Shown here: positions 56,245-64,000 of the stretch, one piece after another
Position numbering within the stretch: the first letter of the stretch is position 1
Layout of the letters: each line of letters opens with the position of its first letter
Translations under genes and position numbers: made by a program
Assembly (NCBI GenBank): GCA_030435675.1
Contig: CM059623.1
Location: 16,018,205-16,082,204, forward strand
Direction of reading: 5' to 3'
Origin: Steinernema hermaphroditum
Lineage: Eukaryota; Nematoda; Chromadorea; Rhabditida; Steinernematidae
Length of the DNA stretch: 64,000 nt
Notes under the pieces: model-generated
What the model was told of the DNA's origin: nothing
Seen by the model: only the letters and a program-made list of their open reading frames with translations
The model's database searches: none

Positions 56245-58381
56245 ATGGTCGCCGTCGAAGATCCGCCTTTGGATGATGTATTCCGCGCCGTCGTGGACAT
56301 TATTCACAATTTGCCTGCCTCGGGTATGTTTCCTGAACGTTGATAAGTAGCGTGACATAAACAAGGTGACAAGCTCTGTAGCCTCTTGTGTTCAGTGCAG
56401 CATTCTTCCAATGGAGACAGGTCACATGACTGTTTTGTCAATAAACGATGATTTTGATTCATTTTAGCTGTTAGAATGGCGAGCGAGTTTCGGGCTTCGA
56501 AATTTGTAGCCAGTAGGTTTATGATTCCATTTTTTGACAAAATGCAAACGCTTGACATATGAAATATACTCATCTCCCATATATTATTCTTACTTAATGT
56601 ATTTGAATCAAGTACTCCAAGTTAAAGAGAAACGTCCCGATGTTTCGTAAGTGTGAATCGTCGGTTTTTTAATCTTCAAACTAAATGTCCTCTTGTTAGC
56701 TCATCTTGTTCCTTTGTTCCTTCAGTATTTTATATAATCCAACCACTCCATCTTCCAGAAAATCGTTCCTAACTGTGACTTACCAAAGTGAATTAACCCC
56801 TATGCAACGTACTTATCGGAACGTAGACTGAAGCATATGTTTTACTTTTTAATCTTTAATTACTTGTGAGCAACTTGTGAACGAATTCGGAAAAACGTTC
56901 AAGGCTCATGCAGGCAAGAGACCTACCGGACCCGCTGCACAGTACAAGTGCTTTTGGGGTTAACGTTCATTAATGTACGTCTCGCTGTGCGTCAAGTTTC
57001 CATTGTATGTGAAACGGACACCTCGGAAGGTTCCCTTGTGAACATGGTCTACATAACTTGTTGATCCACAATCATATCTGCAGTGCCGACGTCAGATCCT
57101 TCCGTCAATACGCTTACCGGTTCTATACGCGTTGACTGGAAGCCGCTCCCGTTGAATGCTCACCATGTTAATGGGCATTCACAACTATCCCATCAAAAAT
57201 AGGAGTTCACGATTTTTAAACAACTTCTAAAGCATTAAATTCCTACATCAAAACATGCAAACTTTTAAACTGCGGAATTCATAATTCAGAACACAATGAC
57301 TATTTTTACTTGTCCCCGTCTGCATATAAACGATACTTATGATATCTTCAATTTAGGGCCCGTGAAAGTTACAAACGATGAGAAACTAACGTATTATGGT
57401 CTGTATAAACAGGCTACCGAAGGACCGTGCACAAAGCCGAAACCGAGCTTTTGGAACGTGATAGAGGGATACAAGTGGTACTCGACACACTGCTGATCTG
57501 ATTCCAATGATTAATTTCAGGGACGCTTGGAACAAACTCGGCAATAAAGACAGTGAAGAGTCCAAACGAGAATACATCGATTTAGTGAGGGAGAAGATTC
57601 GTAGGGTAAGCAAAGAATACAAAGTGTCCGAATGGATGTGCGGAAACGACTGGGATCGACTGGAGCCAGTGATGCTGCCCAAGTTCAAAATGCTCGATCT
57701 CGATTTGGTGAAACAGTGGGGATTTGATGAAGGCGGGCCAGGAAGAAGTGCTCATGTCGATGGAGAGGCGGCACAGGAAAACGGCGCCGAGGAGAATGGC
57801 GGTGGTAGTGAAGTGAAGGTGGAAGAAGAAAATAATAATAATCCACCTGCTGTGGAAATCGTCGAGAAACCGAAGCTAGAGGTGCAGAGCTATATGAGTG
57901 ACGATGACTACTGTGACGCCCTGGAATCAGTGGAGCATTCTGCACACCACTCTAAGAAAGTGTATGTATATCTTAACTGCATTTCAAAGACATAAAACCA
58001 TGATTTTCTAGATCCGTTTCCTTCTGTGAACCGGCCGTCGAAATAGAAAACCACCACTCGAAACACGTCATGCATCGACATACTCTACCACCCATCCCTC
58101 CATCGTCCCCTTCCGCCTTCACTCGATACGCCGTAGAGCTCCAGCAAACTGTATCCATTCTATCAGACCAAATCCACCGCCTCTCTAACTCAATGGCCCA
58201 GCAGAATAGCGTCATCAAAAGGCTGGTCGAGAACTCGGTAGGGTCCAATCGACGGATAGACTTAGATAAAAGTTCCATTTAGACAGCGGTAATGTTCTTC
58301 GGAATGAGCTGGAAGCAGTTCATCTTCCTCATCTTGTGGCCCATAGTCGTCCACTTCTTCATGCGGCGATATCTACGATAG
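56245..58381 (+). CDS. maa-1: Tail-anchored acyl-CoA-binding protein (ACBD5 / MAA-1 type)
   Basis: Binds long-chain acyl-CoA at a membrane surface; C. elegans MAA-1 acts in endosomal recycling, vertebrate ACBD5 at peroxisomes. Five exons: 56245-56323, 57357-57477, 57521-57961, 58012-58237, 58283-58381; 321 aa. The ACB domain (~10-100) starts VFRAVVDIIHNLPASG, with YGLYKQATEGPC and the W-D-A-W pair (YKWDAW) completed across a splice. An acidic low-complexity linker (GEAAQENGAEENGGG, EEENNNN) follows, then a short helical stretch (VELQQTVSILSDQIHRLSN). The last exon gives a hydrophobic tail (FIFLILWPIVVHFF, ~302-315) and basic end MRRYLR, i.e. a tail anchor. If the last intron (45 nt) is kept, the frame ends at TAG 58280-58282 without the anchor. 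Convergent with the tetraspan gene. Confidence 0.9.
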
Positions 58382-58410
58382 ACGACCGCGTCCCGACGAG
58401 CAAGAATCTA

Positions 58411-58416
58411 TTTATT
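58411..58416 (-). terminator. AATAAA poly(A) signal of the tetraspan gene (minus strand)
   Basis: TTTATT on the plus strand, 106 bp beyond the minus-strand stop at 58522. Confidence 0.6.
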
Positions 58417-58470
58417 GTACAGCACCGATGAATTCTTTGCAAAATAGAAAATCTCTTATTTATACATACA

Positions 58471-58476
58471 AATAAA
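58471..58476 (+). terminator. maa-1: AATAAA poly(A) signal of maa-1
   Basis: AATAAA 90 bp after the maa-1 stop. It lies beyond the opposing gene's own signal, so the 3' ends of the two transcripts should overlap. Confidence 0.65.
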
Positions 58477-58521
58477 TCGCGAGTTTGTATGGGTTTTGGG
58501 CTTCTTTCAGGCGCCATCCGG

Positions 58522-61500
58522 TCAGTACCTTGGCCTCGGCTCCGGCTGTCTGTACATCGAATCGTACATTTGAGCGTCACGCTGCCACGTCTGCGAGGAT
58601 GGTGGGTAGTTGCGAGGAGTGCCAGGGGGGTAGTCACGTGGAGTGCCGGGAGGATAGTCGCGTGGTGTTCCTGGAGCATAGTCACGTGGGGTACCGGGGT
58701 AATCTTGGGTAGGAGCCGTCTCGTTGCGGCGCATGGCGTTGGGAGAATAGGCGTAGTTTGAGTGAAGGGTTTGTGAACGGTATGGCATGGCATCCGGGTA
58801 CTGAAATGGAATGGTAAGCGAGTGAGATAGCATAAGGACCAGGTTGTTTTTGTTTTACGGATGAGCATGCTGACCAGGGTGCAAGTTATAAGCGTTGGGG
58901 TTTTGAGGATATCTTTGGGTTTTCAGCTTTGATGTTTTGGCGAAAATTGACTCAAAACTCGCCAATGGAGCACTGTCTCTTCTCCACGATGTGACTGGCT
59001 TTGACCAATCTCCGAAGGTGGATGACACCCGAAAATCTCCAAAAGCTTGCTGTTTTTAAAGTCAAACCGCTTTCTAGAAGGTTTTGCCGAAGAACACCAT
59101 TGCCATATTTCCGTTACTCCACATCAATTGCTTTCGATGAAGCTTGGTCAACCTGTAGCCTGCACTTCTAGGTCCCTTATGCTGTGGAACATTTAACTCT
59201 TTCGTGAATTGTGTGAGGTTAGATCAAGGCTTTATTTACCTTCAATTTGGTTGACACTATGTACAACTTTCGGAAGATAAACCCTTTCTCGGCAAAGGAG
59301 CTTACATAAACATATTTCTCTCTATTAGCGTTGTTTCCACCAATATTTCAATTCAAAAGTTGGCACTATGTTCATGTCTTCTGCCACATAACCGACCCGT
59401 TCCGGTTCATACATGTACGTAAATTCGATCCAATTTTCTCCAACCTCGCCTGGTTTATGACCTTCACCATAAAGGTCCCCCTCCTGCTGAGGTTGTTTTT
59501 CTCGCTCCGCCACTTTCAGACGCCTATCCATTCCCACTCAATTCGACCGGTTCCCTTAAAATTTACATTTTGTCGTTTACCTTAGCGACGCCACCGCCCC
59601 CGCTGACCTTAGACCGGCGCGTTCCCTATTAACCTTCTTTTTCTCCATCTCCTTCCAAAATCAATTCAGCAGCCAGCCCCAAATCAATCACACCGTTTGT
59701 GCGCCGCGCGCACAACCGCTATTTGAACCGGTTCCAAACAATCGCACGATTTCGCGCAATAGTGCTCCTTAGCTGCGCTACTATAGCGCTACTTTGCTAC
59801 GAGTTCCAGTTTTGGCGGTGGCTACTCGACGACGAGCTAATTGGAGTGGTACAAAACGTGCATACCTGAGTGACTTCGTAGACTGGAAGGCCACGCTTGC
59901 GGTTGTACATTCGTTGGAACTTAGCAATGATGATCATAAGGATGGAGATCTGAAAAACGGATGGCGGATAATCAGGTGTCTGTTTATGATGTTCTTACAT
60001 GAAAGAACTGGACGCCGAGGAAGAAGATTCCAGTGGCGATTCTGGCGAGGTTCCACTGAAAGATAATAAAATCACACATCAAAGCAATAAAATTGATCAA
60101 ATTAAGTAGTCATAAATTCAGCGAATTCGCAGATGTGATGATGGAGAAAACGGTGATCTGTCCATGCATGCAAACCACATAACAGTTTAGAAATTTGACT
60201 AAGATCCACTAAGATTAGAATGATCCACCGGTTTGCGGTTCAGCACTTTAAAAGCAACGACCTCCTTAGGCACATCAAATCGATGCAGTATTAAAGAAAT
60301 TCATTTCCAAAACGAAAAATTTGAAACAGCTTATAGAGATTCAGATAGTAGAGCTAGAAAGAAGAATGTGAATGGCAAAATCCTAAATCACAAATGCCAA
60401 ATGCAGTAGTAGCCTTTTTGAACAGGAACCACTGAATAAGTAACTGTTCTTTCTGTGGCATCTTATACATTGGGATGCTTTCATACGATTACACTTTATG
60501 GGTTTGTGCATGTGATATTGATGTTTTCAATATAAATCTGCTCATGTGCCTGTGTCGAGGAGTTCATCAATGCTCACAAGTGGTCCTGCAAGCACTGCGT
60601 GAAACATCTCAAAGCTAACTTTATGCGACGTTTCGAAGAGCACATATCTACAGTGTCCACTTCTCATTTCTTTTGAACTCAAAGAAAAACAAGACGACAC
60701 GTTGATCTACTTTTACTATCGTATGGACTTGCTTATTACGTCCGTGGCACACCTTGACAAACTCAGATCAAAAGAGCTTCAATACAAACTTCAATAATTT
60801 ACAGTTTCTGTGAAAGGACTGACGGAGAGTGAGCATGGCCGCATAGTAGACATGCCAACTCAGTTGGTGAACGTTGAGAGAAACTGGGGTTCCCTTTCAA
60901 AAAAAACCAAATCATCTTGGGTTTATGAATGCAGATCAGCTCTACGGAAAACGTTCATCATGTTGTCACTAGAGATGGGCAAAAACGGATCGGCTTGAGC
61001 CGTCAACCGTCAGATGGCTCACGAATCGCCTAAGTCGGCTGGGCTGGTACGGATATACGGCTGAGCCGATGCCCATCTCTGGTTGTGACAATTTTCAGCT
61101 TCTTATAACAACGATTGTCGACCATTCAAATCGTGTAAGGACCTACATGGCTGAAGATAAAGATGAATAAGACGCTGATAAGTCCGCGAATGACCTCGAT
61201 TGCCATGAGTCCAATCCAGGGAAGCATGAGCCATTCGTTGTACAAAGCGACGGAGATTAGGAGGAGAATGCTGGCAATCACGATGGCGATGAAAAGGATG
61301 ATGTTGAACACGAGAACACCATAGCGAGCTGAAATTTTTTTATAATCAGTATCAAGTTTAGTCATAGCATATAATCTCTTATTTTTTATGCGTTTTGAAA
61401 GGCGTGAAACTTACGTGATGCCGAATACTTCAATTCGGCCGTGTAAAGGCCGACGGAGCACCAGTAAGAAGTAGAATCTTCCACTATCACAGTCGTTTTT

Positions 61501-63790
61501 CCTTCGTGGAATTGTAGTTTTCTATTATCTGAAAGTACATCATCAATTAAGCAAAAAAAGTAATAAGGTCTTGTGCAGAAGACCCCCATTGTTGTCTGCA
61601 ACCTTAACCTTCATTCGTAATGTTTCCATTTGAGTCATTGCCCTTTTCGGCGCCTCAATTTGATGGAACTGATGCTCTTGGAAATGAGGTCAAAAAGACT
61701 CGACGTTCGACTTAACTTTAAATGAACGCCTAAAGTGTTGTTCATACCATAATTTGGACAATTTTACAAAAATTTGGATGTTTATGAAGTGGTCACTATT
61801 ACAGGTACCCACAGATTTGGATATCTTTTCATTTATAAGTGAGATGATTATGAGAAGGTTTCGCGTCCATTACTTTGACTATAAGGAATTCCATTCCTTT
61901 CCTATTGCTACACCCATAAGTCTCGTATTAGCATGCATGTGCTTAAAACAGCTGCTTCGTTATTCGGCAGTCAACGATCTCGGCTATGCTAAGAGAAGAC
62001 CAACATCTCTTTTTCTCTGCTTCCTATCACACCATTCCACAGAAAAGGTCAACTTTTGGCATAGGTTATAAAACCGCATCGGTCTGAGGTTGATAATGTG
62101 AACCGCGGATACAGACGTCACAACCTGCCTTGGGTATTGTACGCACAAAGACCGTTTAGGAAGTCCGGTCGTGCACTTTGCCATCTAATGTAAATTACAA
62201 GAAGAAACGGACGCTGTAGGAGTTCACCATTTTTCTAGAAGCAGGGAAGAAGTGTTTCTTTCCTAAATGGCAAAAGCCCGCTCCTTTTTCAAAAGGCCGA
62301 TTCATCATAAGTAAAGCAATTTTTAGTACAGATATTATATTATAAATACAGATCAGCTATACGGAAAACGTTCAAGAATTCTGACCAGAGATGAGCATTC
62401 GATTTTCTCTCATCATCTGTACTCTCTTCGCAAAGATCTCTATCTCTATTAAGATCTCAATTCCTCTTTTTCTCTGCCTCCTATCACACCATTCCCACAG
62501 AAAAGGTCAATTTTTTGCATAGGTTATAAAACCCGTCGGTCTGAGGTTGACGATGTGAACCGCGGATCTACACACGTCACTTGGGCATCATATATAAGAC
62601 GTGCCCCCTTGTATATACACACGAAAGGATCTACTCGACGAACTTTGCCATAAAATAAAACGGACGCTGTAGGAGTTCACCATTGTTCTAAAAGCAGAGA
62701 AGAAACGATTCTTTCCTAAATGCCTAAAGCACGCTGCTTCGTTATTTCGGTAATCGTGGATTTCCTTTCAACATGCCGACCATATGGCGTGGTAGATGTT
62801 TAACACTGTGGTCGCTACTGCAAACGATAGCACCTTTCGATCATTATCTCTAATGAAAAAAAGTGCACAGCACCGGCGATGGTTTGATGTCTGCAATGTT
62901 CAAAAAATGCCGACACGCGCAGAGATGACATGGTCGATAAAGGTTTCTCCAAGCAAACTTACAGACCGATTTTTAATGGCCACCAATGACATTTCCAAGG
63001 CCCGGTCACACGATCGAATACTCATGTTTGATAAATTTGTGAAACAAGCCTCCATGACTTTTCCGCGAATTTACGCGAAATTGTCAAGACTACAGGGATC
63101 GCTTTACATCCATAGGCACGAGCCTAAGCCTAAGCATATCTAAATTGCCTTTCTTAAGTCTTCGAGTCAGCGCCTGTTCACCTTCTGCTAGAGTTTACAA
63201 TCTGAAGGTTACAATTCTAACAACAAAGTTGTAACCTTAGAACCCGTGATCATAAGATTGCCCTCCGTCTCCGCATACCTACATATGTCCTTGGGGAGCG
63301 CACCCCATGTTGCGAAGCAACATGTCGATATAATTATTCAAGGCCGCCTAGTGGTGTCCTCCCCCCATATTCAACAACACCCAGCCAAGCGTTTACTCGT
63401 TTGGTTTTTGCCTCAAAAAAAATCAAATTTCACGCTGTAACAGGCGTTGATTCCTGAAATTCCAAAATTGGGCGCGGCGATCCCCGCAATCGCCGCGCGA
63501 AACGTAAAAATACGGCGGCGAACAAACGACTCCGAACAGGTTTCAACGAGTCGATGGCGTCCGCTGCCGCGTTTAACTATACACCAATGACTCCACGCGT
63601 GCTGTCACGCTAATGTTTCAATTAACTCCACGCCGGGGGGTCTCCAAGAAAAGAAAGCAAAAAGACGGTTACCTGCGCGGATCTTGCCTTGAGCCTCAAG
63701 TTCGCAGCTGGTATAATGAGATGCGTCGCCATTGTTCTGCGTGTCCGACAATCCCCAAATCGCCAATCCGGTTAGCAGTGAGAAGAGGAG
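58522..63790 (-). CDS. Four-pass membrane protein with proline-rich repeat tail (5' partial)
   Basis: I recognise the architecture, not the family. Six phase-consistent exons on minus: 63790-63673, 61528-61415, 61328-61147, 60055-59999, 59949-59866, 58800-58522, about 277 aa. The first begins at an acceptor in phase 0, so the start codon lies further upstream and is not seen. Order: end of helix 1 (LLFSLLTGLAIWGLSDTQ), an extracellular loop with YTSCELEAQG and DSTSYWCSVGLYTAEL (two cysteines, probably bonded), helix 2 (VLVFNIILFIAIVIASILLL), helix 3 (WIGLMAIEVIRGLISVLFIF) and helix 4 (GIFFLGVQFFHISILMIIIA). A cytoplasmic tail KFQRMYNRKRG follows, with four copies of an eight-residue PGTPRDYP repeat, ending PEPRPRY. 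Resembles small tetraspan/MARVEL-like surface proteins. Convergent with maa-1. Confidence 0.75.
60970..61081. mobile_element. hAT-like MITE with 8 bp target-site duplication
   Basis: Terminal repeats TAGAGATGGGC and GCCCATCTCTG are inverted (CAGAG...CTCTG is typical of hAT). They are flanked by GTTGTCAC (60962-60969) and GTTGTGAC (61082-61089), an 8 bp duplication with one mismatch. Internal GGCTGAGCCGAT mirrors ATCGGCTTGAGCC. 112 bp, inside a tetraspan-gene intron. Confidence 0.75.
62007..62737. repeat. Two diverged direct repeats, ~280 bp each
   Basis: 62007-62284 and 62464-62737 share CTCTTTTTCTCTGC, CTATCACACCATTCC, CATAGGTTATAAAAC, GATGTGAACCGCGGAT, GGACGCTGTAGGAGTTCACC and TTCTTTCCTAAATG in the same order. 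The start of the intervening stretch (CAGATCAGCT.TACGGAAAACGTTCA, 62350) also occurs at 60933, next to the hAT-like MITE. An ATCAGAGATGAGC-like hAT end lies at 62386. Mobile-element derived. Confidence 0.8.
62738..63672. other. Remainder of a tetraspan-gene intron
   Basis: A 115-codon plus-strand frame (62796-63143) has no recognisable feature. A G+C-rich block with GGCGCGGCGATCCCCGC is at 63468-63520. No other structure seen. Confidence 0.4.
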
Positions 63791-64000
63791 CTGAAATGGA
63801 ATCCGCGCATGATAGAGTATGTCTCAATGGGTGGTGGCGAAAGGGATGATGTGGGTGGTGAAGTGGACACCGACCGGGGAAAAGGTGATTGGCCATGACC
63901 AAGAGAGTATTATGTATTGATTCAAAACCAACACGAATAAGATTCATAGGAAGTTTTCAGGCTACTTTTCAAATATTGTCAAAAGAACCCTCGATATTCT
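63791..64000. other. Window end, upstream of the first visible tetraspan exon
   Basis: An acceptor (TTTCAG on minus) ends at 63791. No upstream exon or start codon for the tetraspan gene is convincing here; the histidine-rich frame at 63696-63947 is a shadow. Confidence 0.5.

Noticed and set aside
1..64000. CRISPR array, bacterial operon or phage
   Set aside because: No regularly spaced repeats, no ribosome-binding sites; spliced eukaryotic genes throughout.

Overview
The window is nuclear DNA of a nematode. Genes are split by many introns, several of them only 41-46 nt. Several genes have a pyrimidine-AG acceptor directly before the start codon, as expected for spliced-leader trans-splicing. 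The best-conserved proteins match nematode genes. From memory, the four recognisable ones (grk-2, eef-1B.1, ida-1, maa-1) all lie on chromosome III in Caenorhabditis elegans, which fits conserved chromosome content with local rearrangement. I cannot name the genus from sequence alone.

Layout: 1-18.8 kb holds no gene I can identify. It contains transposon relics, SINE-like pieces, C/T-rich repeats and a few unrecognised open frames. 18.8-28.1 kb (+) is a complete G protein-coupled receptor kinase (grk-2, 11 exons, 5.7 kb first intron). 29.2-35.3 kb (+) is a run of small secreted-protein genes: a six-cysteine saposin-like protein, a multi-exon secreted protein of no family I know, and a short proline-rich secreted protein. 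38.3-39.1 kb (+) is elongation factor 1-beta. Facing it, 39.3-51.4 kb (-) is ida-1, the IA-2/phogrin dense-core-vesicle pseudophosphatase. Its signal-peptide exon lies 8.2 kb from exon 2. 56.2-58.4 kb (+) is a tail-anchored acyl-CoA-binding protein (maa-1/ACBD5 type). It is convergent with a four-pass membrane protein gene at 58.5-63.8 kb (-) whose 5' end is outside the window.

Repeats are abundant. A ~680 bp repeat in inverted orientation flanks the eEF1B + ida-1 block. A ~260 bp-arm fold-back lies in ida-1 intron 1. Palindromic MITEs, a hAT-like MITE with an 8 bp target duplication, Tc1/mariner relics and a tRNA-like SINE family are also present.

The genes do not form an operon or a single pathway. 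Two act in neuronal and secretory signalling (GRK-2 on G protein-coupled receptors, IDA-1 on neuropeptide vesicles), one is translational housekeeping and one is lipid/vesicle trafficking. The secreted genes at 29-35 kb look lineage-specific. The most interesting items are the unknown secreted gene at 30.8-33.5 kb, the doubly inactivated phosphatase domain of ida-1, and a 45-nt in-frame intron that decides whether the acyl-CoA-binding protein has its membrane anchor.
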